This document shows, one piece after another, positions 17,249-26,167 of a DNA stretch of 64,000 nt (position 1 is its first letter; each line of letters opens with the position of its first letter). A program made the translations under genes and the position numbers. This DNA comes from Flammeovirgaceae bacterium (GTDB taxonomy: Bacteria > Bacteroidota > Bacteroidia > Cytophagales > Cyclobacteriaceae): contig JAIYCV010000046.1 in the NCBI GenBank assembly GCA_027487845.1, forward strand, positions 1 to 64,000. The letters run 5' to 3'. Below the pieces are notes generated by a model. The model worked only from the letters and a program-made list of their open reading frames with translations. It was not told the DNA's origin and did not search any database.

Positions 17249-20200
17249 TTAGAATGAAAGTGTAATCTGTGCTTTGTAGGTTCTGGGAATTGGCACATTA
17301 CCAAAATCTACGCCCCTTACGCGGTCACTGTTACCACCTGCGTTTGTTTCAGGATCATATCCATTGTAGCTATCCCAAGAAATAAGGTTTCTGCCAGACA
17401 AGCCAATGTTAACATTATTGATTCCTTTGATTGGGCTCTTTAGATTATACGACAAACCAATCTCCCGAAGTTTTGCAAACGCACCGTTGTCAACTCGCCA
17501 CTCTTCAATAGGGCCGATAGCAAAAATATATCCTCTCACAATTTCGCCTTTCAATTCTTGTTCTGAAATAGAGCCGATGCCTACGTTTTCGCGTGTCCTT
17601 TTGTCCGCATTGAATACACTTACGCCTTGCACAAAATCAATCAGGAAATTGAAATTGAAATTTTTGTAAGCTAAGTTGCTCATCAACGAGCCTGTCCAAT
17701 CTGGGTTTGGATTCCCGATTATTGTTCTTACACTGGAGGTTCCGGCAATAACAGGCTGACCGGTTGTAGCATCTCTCACTGGCGAATAAGTTAAAGGAGT
17801 CGAAGAGCTTTGTGTGCCACGTTCACTTTGTAAGAAACCTTGCGAAGTCAATAGTGGATTACCGTTCGCATCTCTGGCGATGGCGGTTCCGTAGAAAACA
17901 CTTGCAGGTGCTCCTTCGATCAAAAATACGGGTGCACCCGCGGAGTTTGAAATAGAAATTGTAGGGCTTCCAAGTTTTGTGACCTTGTTTCGGTTTTGGT
18001 TGTAGATAAAGGTAACATCCCAGGTCAAGTCTTTTGTTTTAACGGGAACAAGGTTAAGTGAAATTTCAAAACCTTTATTTTCCATACTTCCTACGTTATT
18101 CACAATGCTCAAGCCCCCTTCCGATGAAGCTGTGCCGCGACTCACAATCAAATCAGTAATATCCTGATTATAGAAAGTTGCGCCAAGGTTTATTTTATTT
18201 TCCCACAAAGCGATATCTGTTCCAAACTCAAATTCGCTCATACGCTCAGGCCGTACATTTGGGTTCGCCAATTGTGAACTTGGAACAATTGTATTTCTTC
18301 CTAAATAAGGTGTTGGCTGAAATTGCCAAAAACGTGAAAATGGATCCAAGCCAACCAAATTACCCGCTTGCCCCCAAGAACCCCTTAGTTTTAAGGAGCT
18401 TACGATCTTTGATGGCACTGCGCTTTGCCAGAATTCAAGATCGGACAGAATTAAGCTACCGCTGACTTTGGGATACGTTTGAGTTCTTTCAGCTTCTGAG
18501 AAAATAGAAGATTGATCTCTTCGAACGGCTCCCGTAAGAAACGCCAGATTTTTGTAGCCTAGCGTAGTTTGTGCGAAATATCCGCTTAAGCTAAATTGAG
18601 GCAGACCATAACCGGCAGTCACTGCTGATCCGGCTCCACTTACTGTTTCAATAAAGGGAGCTAACCCTTCACCACTAGAGCGTTGAAACTCCGTGCGTTG
18701 ATATTGATAGCTACCACCAATAATGGCGTTAAACTTCAAATCTTTTGTTAATAGATTCTCGTACGAGATGTTTAAATCCGTATTGAACTGCAACACCGAG
18801 TTACTTGCGTTTGATGCATAACCGGTGGGATATCGTTCGGCAGGTAAACCAGCAATAGCTTGATAGGGATATGGTTTAATAAGCCCACGACCGTTTTGTG
18901 TGAACGCATCCACACCTACAATCCAGTCGATACCTAAACCTTTTAAAGGGGTAAGATTTAATTGCAGATCATTAATTGTTCGGTTGATCGATTGAGTAAA
19001 ATTCATGTCTTCGATAGTCGAAAGCGGATTGACACGAGTTGGCTCCACAGCAAGTAGTTTGCCGGCTGCATCACGAAGATTAATGTCATAGATATTGTTT
19101 GTGATGTTAACTGAGTTGATCGGACTGTAGAAAACATTACCGTTTGCCTTTTCATTGCCAAATGAATTGGCATACGATAGTCCAACACTCATTTTTGCCC
19201 AATCAGCTAGTCGTTGTTCAATTCTTGCCCTGAGGTTATAACGTGTAAAGTCGGTACCCCGAATAATCCCTTCATTGCGTGAGTAAGAAAGTGATGTAAA
19301 GTATTGAGTTTTATCGTTGCCTCCGTTAATGGAGAGATTATTGTCAGTACCATACCCTTTTTGAAAGATCTGATCTTGGTAGTCATAGCGCGTAACATCA
19401 ACTTGATTTGTTCTTAGGTTAGTAACCACCCCATCTCTTGTTACAGCTGTAAATGTTTCACCCGGTTGGGCTACGTAAGTAGGTAGCTGAGCGTTTGTAA
19501 GGCCTCCAATGGGATGCAGTCGAAGTGCTGCAAAACCAAACTGCTTGCCATAGGTACTGATTGGAACTTTCTTGCGAAGTTCGTTTATGGTAACACTGGT
19601 GGAAAAAGTAATTTTTGGGGCTCCTGCTTTGCCTTTCTTAGTGGTAATTAATACCACACCATTGGAAGCGCGTGAGCCATATTGCGCAGCCGCAGCTGCA
19701 CCATTTATTACGTTTAAAGATTCAATATCGGCTGGGTTAATGTCTACTAATCGGTTGTTACCAACTGCCGCCTCGCCCACTTGATTGCCTAGGGCTGTTT
19801 GCGATACATTGACCGTGGAATTACTTACGATTACGCCATCAATTACATAAAGGGGATCAGAAGGACCTGAAAGTGATTTTACTCCTCGCAAACGCACGGT
19901 GATACCACCGGCAGGATCGCCCGAGTTTTGGGTGATTTGAGCGCCAGGTAATTTCCCTTGCAAAGCACCAAACAAATTATTGGAACCCGACCGTTGAATA
20001 GCATCTGAATTTACCGAGGTTATATTATTTCCTAGTTCACGCTTGGCAGTTTTAATAGTTGACCCCGTAACAACTACTTCATCAAGATTAGTTATTGCGT
20101 CTTTTAAAGAGACATCGATGATCGAGCGTTGCCCCACTAACTCTTCAACTGTTTGATACCCGATAAAAGAAATTATGATAAAATCGGTTGACAGGGCGTT

Positions 20201-20461
20201 AATTTTGTAATTACCGTCAGCATCGGTAATAACCCCATTGCTACCATTCTTAATCAAGACATTTACTCCAGGCAAAGGCGAGCCGTCTTTGGCATCGGTA
20301 ACTTTACCTGAAACCGAAATTTCTTGCGCCTGAGCTGATAAGCACAGTGAAATCGAAAGCACTGCTGTCGATAAAAATCGAATCAGTTTAGTGCGTTCAC
20401 TTAACCCTTGAAAGCCTCTCCAGATTAGTTTTGAAGAGAGATAAATGTTCCTCATAGGCAT
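17249..20461 (-). CDS. SusC/RagA family TonB-linked outer-membrane transporter
   Basis: This 1070-residue TonB-dependent transporter carries, in order, a signal region (FLSTAVLSISLCLSAQAQ), a carboxypeptidase-regulatory-like domain (VSGKVTDAKDGSPLPGVN), the plug with LDEVVVTGS, YVIDGVIVS and INGAAAAAQYGSRASNGVV, and a long beta-barrel ending in a C-terminal aromatic (AQITLSF). It forms the lidded import complex with the downstream SusD protein. Starts at 20461 and 20455 are both possible; both leave about 40 residues before cleavage. A DeoR-type regulator is divergent and an AnmK gene is close, suggesting carbohydrate or amino-sugar uptake. Confidence 0.95.
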   Translation of the reverse strand: MPMRNIYLSSKLIWRGFQGLSERTKLIRFLSTAVLSISLCLSAQAQEISVSGKVTDAKDGSPLPGVNVLIKNGSNGVITDADGNYKINALSTDFIIISFIGYQTVEELVGQRSIIDVSLKDAITNLDEVVVTGSTIKTAKRELGNNITSVNSDAIQRSGSNNLFGALQGKLPGAQITQNSGDPAGGITVRLRGVKSLSGPSDPLYVIDGVIVSNSTVNVSQTALGNQVGEAAVGNNRLVDINPADIESLNVINGAAAAAQYGSRASNGVVLITTKKGKAGAPKITFSTSVTINELRKKVPISTYGKQFGFAALRLHPIGGLTNAQLPTYVAQPGETFTAVTRDGVVTNLRTNQVDVTRYDYQDQIFQKGYGTDNNLSINGGNDKTQYFTSLSYSRNEGIIRGTDFTRYNLRARIEQRLADWAKMSVGLSYANSFGNEKANGNVFYSPINSVNITNNIYDINLRDAAGKLLAVEPTRVNPLSTIEDMNFTQSINRTINDLQLNLTPLKGLGIDWIVGVDAFTQNGRGLIKPYPYQAIAGLPAERYPTGYASNASNSVLQFNTDLNISYENLLTKDLKFNAIIGGSYQYQRTEFQRSSGEGLAPFIETVSGAGSAVTAGYGLPQFSLSGYFAQTTLGYKNLAFLTGAVRRDQSSIFSEAERTQTYPKVSGSLILSDLEFWQSAVPSKIVSSLKLRGSWGQAGNLVGLDPFSRFWQFQPTPYLGRNTIVPSSQLANPNVRPERMSEFEFGTDIALWENKINLGATFYNQDITDLIVSRGTASSEGGLSIVNNVGSMENKGFEISLNLVPVKTKDLTWDVTFIYNQNRNKVTKLGSPTISISNSAGAPVFLIEGAPASVFYGTAIARDANGNPLLTSQGFLQSERGTQSSSTPLTYSPVRDATTGQPVIAGTSSVRTIIGNPNPDWTGSLMSNLAYKNFNFNFLIDFVQGVSVFNADKRTRENVGIGSISEQELKGEIVRGYIFAIGPIEEWRVDNGAFAKLREIGLSYNLKSPIKGINNVNIGLSGRNLISWDSYNGYDPETNAGGNSDRVRGVDFGNVPIPRTYKAQITLSF

Positions 20462-20525
20462 TGAATTGTTTAAAGTGTTTAAATAAATTTTTAGAGCTCT
20501 CGTTAAATGCTAAAACAGCAAATAA

Positions 20526-20558
20526 CCGCAAAATACGGGTTAAACTTGCGGTTTTTTT
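20526..20558 (+). terminator. terminator-like hairpin in the SusC-DeoR divergent region
   Basis: CCGCAA (20526-20531) and TTGCGG (20546-20551) form a 6-bp stem followed directly by seven T residues. It reads towards the DeoR gene, 62 bp before its start codon. It could be an attenuator in a longer DeoR leader or a block on transcription reading out of the SusC region; no leader peptide is evident. Confidence 0.4.
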
Positions 20559-20620
20559 CGGGATAATCAAAAATATTTCAATTAAATTTTGTAAAATCGT
20601 GCATTCTAAAAATAAAGGAC

Positions 20621-21370
20621 ATGTTAAGAGAAGAACGTTTAAACTATATAATCAACGAAGTAAGAATCCGAAATCGAGTTCTTTTGACAGACATTTCTAA
20701 GAAGCTCGAGGTTTCAGAGGATACAATAAGGCGAGACTTGAACCACTTAGACGATCAAGGAAAAATCAAGAAGGTTCATGGGGGTGCCATTTCAAACTCT
20801 TTTCATGTATACACTTACAAAGAAGAGCAGATCTACGCACATGAAAGCAAAGTGGTTATCGCTACTAAGGCGCACCGGTTGGTTCAAGGGGGTGAGGTAA
20901 TCATTATGACGGGTGGAACCACTAACTTAGAAGTGGCAAGACTGTTCCCTAAAGACATAAACGCCACTGTTTTTACGCCAAGTTTGCCGATTGCCATGCA
21001 GCTATTGGAGCATCCATTGATTGAAACAATTTTTATAGGGGGAAAGCTTTCGCACGATGCACAAATTTCGTTAGGAGGGGATGCTATCCGAACGATCATG
21101 GGTATTAACGCAGATTTATGCTTTCTTGGAATGGGCAATTTAGATAGTCAATTTGGCTTAACTGAATTTGACTGGGAAGTGGTGCAGTTGAAGAAGGCAA
21201 TAGTTGAATCATCTAAAAAAGTGGTTGCACTCACGATATCAGAAAAAATAAACTCTTCGCAACGGTTTAAGGTTTGCTCCACAACAGAAATACATACGCT
21301 GATTACCGAATTAGACCCAGAACATCCAATGGTTGAACCATTCAAACTAAAAGGCCTCGAGGTGATTTAA
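20621..21370 (+). CDS. DeoR/GlpR family transcriptional regulator
   Basis: The 249-residue protein has the N-terminal DeoR HTH (LTDISKKLEVSEDTIRRDL, followed by KKVHGGAI) and a C-terminal sugar-phosphate sensor domain with IMTGGTTNLEVARLF, FIGGKLS and ITVGD-like positions (LGGDAIRTIMGINADLCFLGMGN). Members repress sugar catabolic or transport operons and are released by phosphorylated sugars. It is divergent from SusC/SusD and convergent with anmK, whose stop codon overlaps its own by 4 bp. The preceding AAAGGAC may serve as a ribosome binding site. It probably controls the SusC/SusD pair. Confidence 0.94.
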   Translation: MLREERLNYIINEVRIRNRVLLTDISKKLEVSEDTIRRDLNHLDDQGKIKKVHGGAISNSFHVYTYKEEQIYAHESKVVIATKAHRLVQGGEVIIMTGGTTNLEVARLFPKDINATVFTPSLPIAMQLLEHPLIETIFIGGKLSHDAQISLGGDAIRTIMGINADLCFLGMGNLDSQFGLTEFDWEVVQLKKAIVESSKKVVALTISEKINSSQRFKVCSTTEIHTLITELDPEHPMVEPFKLKGLEVI

Positions 21371-22569
21371 CCCGGAAAAGAAATCTTCCCCATCGATACC
21401 GTTGGGATTCCGTTTCTGCCTGATCCATATTTTATGCCACCGCCACAGACACATTCATTGGCGAGGGTTGCAAATAAGACTGCTTCTTTAGCATCTGGAT
21501 TTATCCCTAAATCAGATGTTGTTTTAAAAGTGGCGTGAGGTAATTGGCTTTTCAAGTTTTCCATCAGCAACGGGTTGTGCATGCCACCACCGCTTGAATA
21601 AATCTTAAAATGATCGTTGCTGGTAAAGCCACTTCGAAGTGCCTTAACAATCATATCCGCTGTAAAGCGATTGACGGTTGCCATTAGGTCTGGCAAGGTG
21701 AGATGCTGCGTGGTTGATTTTTGCTGAGCCAAATTCAAATAATCCAGATTGAATAATTCTGGCCCGGTTGTTTTTGGAAAGGGTTGATCGAAAAACGGAT
21801 TTTCTTTTAACGCCCCTAACAAAGGTTCACTAATCTTCCCAGCCTTGGCAACCGCTGCATTTTCATCGAAAAATTTTCCAGGGAAGTTTTTTTGAATCAA
21901 TGCATCCATTAGTGTATTGCCTGGGCCAACATCACTGCAAAAAACTTTATCGGCATCGAGAGAACCCGGCAGATAAGTGAAGTTGGCAATGCCGCCTATG
22001 TTGAGCATAATGCGGTCTTCATCTGGTTTGGAGAAAATCAAAAAATCGCCATAGCTGGCAAGGGGCGCGCCCTCGCCACCAGCGGCAATGTGCTTTTGCC
22101 TGAAATCGCTTAGCGTAATAATGCCTGTGCCCACTGAAATGTGATCACCATCGCCAATTTGCAGTGTAGCATTTTCAAACTTCTCGTGTTTATGCAACGA
22201 CTTTGGAGCATGATAAATAGTTTGCCCGTGACTGGCCACAAGATCAACATCACTTGCTTTTATTTTCCAATCCGCAAGGCACCGAAGAATCATATTAGCA
22301 TGAGTGGTGCCTATCCACTCGTTTAACAGGCACACCTTCTCCAGATTTACCTGCTGTTTGCTAAATACTGATTTTACCTCGTCCTTAAATGATGGGTCGT
22401 AGGGAACGGTTGTAAATTCGAGCAATTCAATTTTGGTTTCTCGACCCGATCCGCTGTATTTACAGAGTGCCACGTCCAGGCCATCAAGCGAAGTACCAGA
22501 CATGAGGCCAATAATTAGCCTTTCCGATTTGTTAGCTACGGAATAAAGGTGATGGATTTGGGGATTCAT
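21367..22569 (-). CDS. anmK: anhydro-N-acetylmuramic acid kinase
   Basis: This 400-residue ASKHA-fold kinase phosphorylates and opens 1,6-anhydro-MurNAc, giving MurNAc-6-phosphate in cell-wall recycling. Diagnostic motifs are LMSGTSLDGLDVALC near the N-terminus, GDGDHISVGTG, NIGGIANFTYLPG, CSDVGPGNTLMDALI and SSGGGMHNPLLM. Length is normal for the bacterial enzyme (about 370-400). No MurQ etherase gene is in the window. Its association with SusC/SusD and a DeoR regulator hints that the locus handles amino sugars or peptidoglycan fragments, though the shared control is unproven. Confidence 0.96.
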   Translation of the reverse strand: MNPQIHHLYSVANKSERLIIGLMSGTSLDGLDVALCKYSGSGRETKIELLEFTTVPYDPSFKDEVKSVFSKQQVNLEKVCLLNEWIGTTHANMILRCLADWKIKASDVDLVASHGQTIYHAPKSLHKHEKFENATLQIGDGDHISVGTGIITLSDFRQKHIAAGGEGAPLASYGDFLIFSKPDEDRIMLNIGGIANFTYLPGSLDADKVFCSDVGPGNTLMDALIQKNFPGKFFDENAAVAKAGKISEPLLGALKENPFFDQPFPKTTGPELFNLDYLNLAQQKSTTQHLTLPDLMATVNRFTADMIVKALRSGFTSNDHFKIYSSGGGMHNPLLMENLKSQLPHATFKTTSDLGINPDAKEAVLFATLANECVCGGGIKYGSGRNGIPTVSMGKISFPG

Positions 22570-22756
22570 AAGGTGCTAAAATTTGGTGTTAATCGCAAAA
22601 TAATTTCATTTCGACTTTGCCTTGTTGGTCATCGGCTTTGCGTGACCTTCAGACCGTTTATCTTACCTAAAAAGAGGTTCGTAAATAAAACATAAATTTT
22701 TTAATTGATTTTGTCTACTTTCCAACGTTTATCAATGAAATGGTAAATCGTAAAAA

Positions 22757-24397
22757 ATGAAAAGACGAGATTTTGTTCAGTTGGCAGGGCTGGGATTGGG
22801 TGGATTGGCGATTCCGTTCCCGATGATGGGAAATCCTGTATCGGTAGAAGCAGTCCTAGAGATACCCTTGACGGTCAGCCAGAAAAAACAATTGGCCGAT
22901 GTGGCACTTAACACCGCCAAGAGTGCTGGTGCTTCCTATGCCGATGTGCGTATAGGTCGCTACCTCAACCAATTTATCAACACCCGAGAAACCCGTGTGC
23001 AAGGAATTCAAAGTTCCGAATCATTTGGTGTTGGTGTGCGTGTAATAGCAAAGGGTACTTGGGGTTTTGCGTCCACCAATGAGGTGTCGACTGATGGAAT
23101 AAAAAAAGCTACCGAACGCGCCATCGCCATCGCGAAAGCAAATAGTAAGTTCCAGACTGAGCCAGTTAAGCTTGCGCCTGTTCAAGGTTATGGAGAGGTA
23201 TCCTGGAATACACCCATTCAGAAAAATGCATTTGAAGTTCCTGTGTCTGAAAAGGTTGAATTGTTATTAAGTACCAATGCCGCTGCACAAAAGGGCGGTG
23301 CCAATTTTGCTAGTTCCAATCTCTTTCAGGTAAACGAACAGAAATATTTTGCCTCTACTGATGGTTCTTATATTGATCAAGATATCCATCGCATTTGGCC
23401 CACTTTTACAGTGAATGTAATTGATCGTGCATCAGGCAAATTCAAATCGCGTGATGCTATGAGTGCGCCTATGGGCATGGGGTATGAGTACATGATCCCG
23501 AAAGCAGAAGACAAACTTTTAACACCCACGGGCATGGTGTTGTATCGCAATAGCTACGACATGATTGAGGACGCTACTACGGCAGCACGTCAAGCAAAGG
23601 AAATGATTTCAGCGAAATCTGTCGAGCCCGGAAAATATGATTTAGTGTTGGAGCCAAACCATTTGGGGTTAACCATCCACGAAAGTGTTGGTCACCCTTT
23701 AGAGTTAGATCGCATTCTTGGTTACGAAGCCAACTATGCAGGAACAAGTTTTGCGAGCATCGATAAATTGAAGTCGGGCACATTTAATTATGGTAGCAAG
23801 CAGGTAAACATCTTTGCAGATAAAACGCAACCAGGTTCGTTAGGTGCGGTGGGTTATGACGATGAAGGCGTGAAATGCAAACGGTGGGATTTAATCAAAG
23901 ACGGAATTCTCGTGAACTTTCAGGCCATTCGCGATCAAGTTCACATGCTCGGACAAAATGAATCGCATGGATGCGCGTATTCACAAAGTTGGAGCGATGT
24001 TCAATTTCAGCGCATGCCTAATGTTTCGCTGGCGCCAGGCAAAGAACCTTACTCTATAGATCAAATGATAAAAGACGTAGAGAAAGGAATTTATATTGCA
24101 GGAAGAGGTTCTTATTCGATAGACCAACAACGGTACAACTTTCAGTTTGGCGGTACTGTATTTTATGAAATCAAAAACGGGCAAGTTGTTGGCATCATCA
24201 ATGATGTTGCTTATCAATCTAATACACAAGAGTTTTGGAATAGCTGTGTGAAAGTGTGTGACGAAAAAGATTACCGCATGTTTGGTTCTTTCTTTGATGG
24301 GAAAGGGCAGCCATCGCAAGTAAGCGCGGTTTCGCATGGAAGTTCAACTGCTCGATTTAATGGAGTAAATGTGATAAACACGGGAAGAACCATCTAA
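22757..24397 (+). CDS. TldD-like metallopeptidase with Tat-type signal (copy 1)
   Basis: The 546-residue protein is a TldD-type zinc peptidase subunit. The metal-binding HESVGH motif starts at H308, within HLGLTIHESVGHPLELDR, and the flanking GYEANYAGTSF is conserved in all three copies here. The N-terminus MKRRDFVQLAGLGLGGLAIPF is a short twin-arginine signal, unlike cytoplasmic Escherichia coli TldD. TldD normally forms a heterodimer with TldE and cuts unfolded or small peptides threaded into its cavity, including RiPP leaders. It is followed by a close paralogue and a TldE gene on the same strand. Confidence 0.92.
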   Translation: MKRRDFVQLAGLGLGGLAIPFPMMGNPVSVEAVLEIPLTVSQKKQLADVALNTAKSAGASYADVRIGRYLNQFINTRETRVQGIQSSESFGVGVRVIAKGTWGFASTNEVSTDGIKKATERAIAIAKANSKFQTEPVKLAPVQGYGEVSWNTPIQKNAFEVPVSEKVELLLSTNAAAQKGGANFASSNLFQVNEQKYFASTDGSYIDQDIHRIWPTFTVNVIDRASGKFKSRDAMSAPMGMGYEYMIPKAEDKLLTPTGMVLYRNSYDMIEDATTAARQAKEMISAKSVEPGKYDLVLEPNHLGLTIHESVGHPLELDRILGYEANYAGTSFASIDKLKSGTFNYGSKQVNIFADKTQPGSLGAVGYDDEGVKCKRWDLIKDGILVNFQAIRDQVHMLGQNESHGCAYSQSWSDVQFQRMPNVSLAPGKEPYSIDQMIKDVEKGIYIAGRGSYSIDQQRYNFQFGGTVFYEIKNGQVVGIINDVAYQSNTQEFWNSCVKVCDEKDYRMFGSFFDGKGQPSQVSAVSHGSSTARFNGVNVINTGRTI

Positions 24398-24413
24398 TTC
24401 AAAATTTGTTATT

Positions 24414-24435
24414 CAAAATTCAATATTGAATTTTG
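24414..24435. repeat. 22-bp perfect palindrome in a degenerate-repeat spacer
   Basis: The bases at 24414-24435 form a perfect inverted repeat (arms CAAAATTCAAT and ATTGAATTTTG). The rest of the spacer to 24483 repeats the words TTGAATATTG and ATTCAAAATT imperfectly. Similar spacers follow the other TldD/TldE genes. Confidence 0.6.
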
Positions 24436-24483
24436 TTGTGACACTATTTTGAATATTGGACTTTGAATATTGAATTGAAAATT

Positions 24484-26124
24484 ATGAAAAGAAGAGATTT
24501 TATTCAACTGGCGGGACTTAGTGCGGGAGCGATGGCATTGCCATTCTCTGGCTTTGCGCAAGAGGTAGACATCGCACACATGTTAACTCCTTTGCTGGAC
24601 ACTGCGAAGAAAAAACAACTGGCGGATGTAGCATTAAACACCGCGAAAGGGCTAGGTGCTTCCTATACCGATGTGCGAATTGGCCGGTATTTAAATCAAT
24701 TTGTCACCACCCGTGAGAAGAAAGTGCTGGGCGTCACCAACACCGAATCATTTGGTGTGGGTATTCGGGTAATAGCCAACGGAACGTGGGGCTTTGCTGC
24801 CAGCAACAACGTAACTCCCGATGGCATCAAGCGAACAACTGAAAAAGCCGTGGCCATCGCAAAAGCAAATTCGAAATTTCAAAAAGACCCGGTGAAATTG
24901 GCCACCACACCTTCTTATGGCGAAGTAAGTTGGAAGACACCTATCGTAAAAAATGGATTTGAAGTTCCTGTTAAAGAGAAAGTTGACTTGCTGCTTGCCG
25001 CGAATGCAAAGGCGTTGGAAAAAGGTGCGAGTTTTGTCAACAGCATTATGTTTTTGGTGAACGAACAAAAGTATTTTGCCTCTAGCGAAGGTTCTTACAT
25101 TGATCAAGATGTGCATCGCACTTGGCCGAATTTTCAAGTATCGATGGTAGATCGCCAATCCGGACAATTTAAAACACGTGCTGCTTTTAGCGCACCTGTT
25201 GGAATGGGTTATGAATACTTAGATGGTAGGAGCGAAGATAAAATTCAAGGACCGGGTGGAATCATCTTATACAACAAGTCATATGACATGATTGAAGATG
25301 CTACCATGGCAGCTGAACAAGCCAAGCAAATGATTGCTGCCAAATCGGTAGAGCCAGGTAAATATGATTTAATGTTAGAGCCATCACATCTTTGGTTGAC
25401 CATCCACGAAAGTGTGGGCCACCCAACAGAACTGGATCGTGTGCTTGGCTATGAAGCTAATTTTGCGGGAACTAGTTTCTTAACCCTCGATAAATGGCAA
25501 TCAAAGAAATTCAAATTTGGAAGTGACATCGTCAACTTTATGGCCGACAAAACTCAAGTTGGTTCATTGGGTAACGTTGGATATGATGATGAAGGCGTGA
25601 AGTGTAAGTCGTGGGAATTGATTAAAGATGGTGTGCTGGTTAACTATCAGGCCATTCGCGATCAGGTCAATATCATTGGACAAAAGGAATCACATGGCTG
25701 CTGTTATTCGCAAAGTTGGAGCGATGTACAATTCCAACGCATGGCGAATGTTTCGCTGCAACCGGGTAGGCAGCCGCTTACACCCGATCAAATGGTGGCA
25801 GGCATTGAAAAGGGAATTTATATTGTGAAAGACGGTTCGTTCTCCATCGATCAGCAACGCTATAATTTTCAATTTGGCGGAGTGTTGTTCTTTGAGATCA
25901 AAAACGGAAAGATTGAGGGGATGCTGAAAGATGTAGCTTATCAAGCAAATACGAATGAATTCTGGAATTCGTGCACCCAAATTTGTGATGAGCGCGACTA
26001 CCGTTTGAATGGGGCCTTCAACGATGGCAAAGGGCAACCAAGCCAGTCAAACGCAGTTTCCCATGGATCAGCTACAGCACGCTTCAATGGAGTGAATGTA
26101 ATTAACACCGGAAGAACAATTTAG
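24484..26124 (+). CDS. TldD-like metallopeptidase with Tat-type signal (copy 2)
   Basis: The 546-residue product is a close paralogue of the preceding gene. HESVGH again begins at residue 308, in the context HLWLTIHESVGHPTELDR. The start at 24484 is chosen because it gives MKRRDFIQLAGLSAGAMALPFSGFAQ, a Tat-type signal with a plausible cleavage site; the frame also contains an upstream TTG at 24463 within the repeat spacer. It lies 43 bp before a TldE gene and probably forms its main heterodimer. The C-terminal SHGSATARFNGVNVINTGRTI is nearly identical among the three copies, showing recent or constrained duplication. Confidence 0.92.
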   Translation: MKRRDFIQLAGLSAGAMALPFSGFAQEVDIAHMLTPLLDTAKKKQLADVALNTAKGLGASYTDVRIGRYLNQFVTTREKKVLGVTNTESFGVGIRVIANGTWGFAASNNVTPDGIKRTTEKAVAIAKANSKFQKDPVKLATTPSYGEVSWKTPIVKNGFEVPVKEKVDLLLAANAKALEKGASFVNSIMFLVNEQKYFASSEGSYIDQDVHRTWPNFQVSMVDRQSGQFKTRAAFSAPVGMGYEYLDGRSEDKIQGPGGIILYNKSYDMIEDATMAAEQAKQMIAAKSVEPGKYDLMLEPSHLWLTIHESVGHPTELDRVLGYEANFAGTSFLTLDKWQSKKFKFGSDIVNFMADKTQVGSLGNVGYDDEGVKCKSWELIKDGVLVNYQAIRDQVNIIGQKESHGCCYSQSWSDVQFQRMANVSLQPGRQPLTPDQMVAGIEKGIYIVKDGSFSIDQQRYNFQFGGVLFFEIKNGKIEGMLKDVAYQANTNEFWNSCTQICDERDYRLNGAFNDGKGQPSQSNAVSHGSATARFNGVNVINTGRTI

Positions 26125-26132
26125 GTGCAGTC

Positions 26133-26160
26133 AATTTTAAATTTTGAATTTTAAATCTTG
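26133..26160 (+). repeat. 14-bp tandem repeat in spacer
   Basis: Two adjacent 14-bp units (26133-26146 and 26147-26160, AATTTTAAATTTTG and AATTTTAAATCTTG) differ at one base and fill most of the spacer between the TldD copy 2 and TldE copy 1 genes. Confidence 0.6.
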
Positions 26161-26167
26161 AATTAAC

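Noticed and set aside
24398..24483. CRISPR-like repeats in the AT-rich spacer
   Set aside because: The words are short, degenerate and without regular unique spacers, and no cas gene is present.
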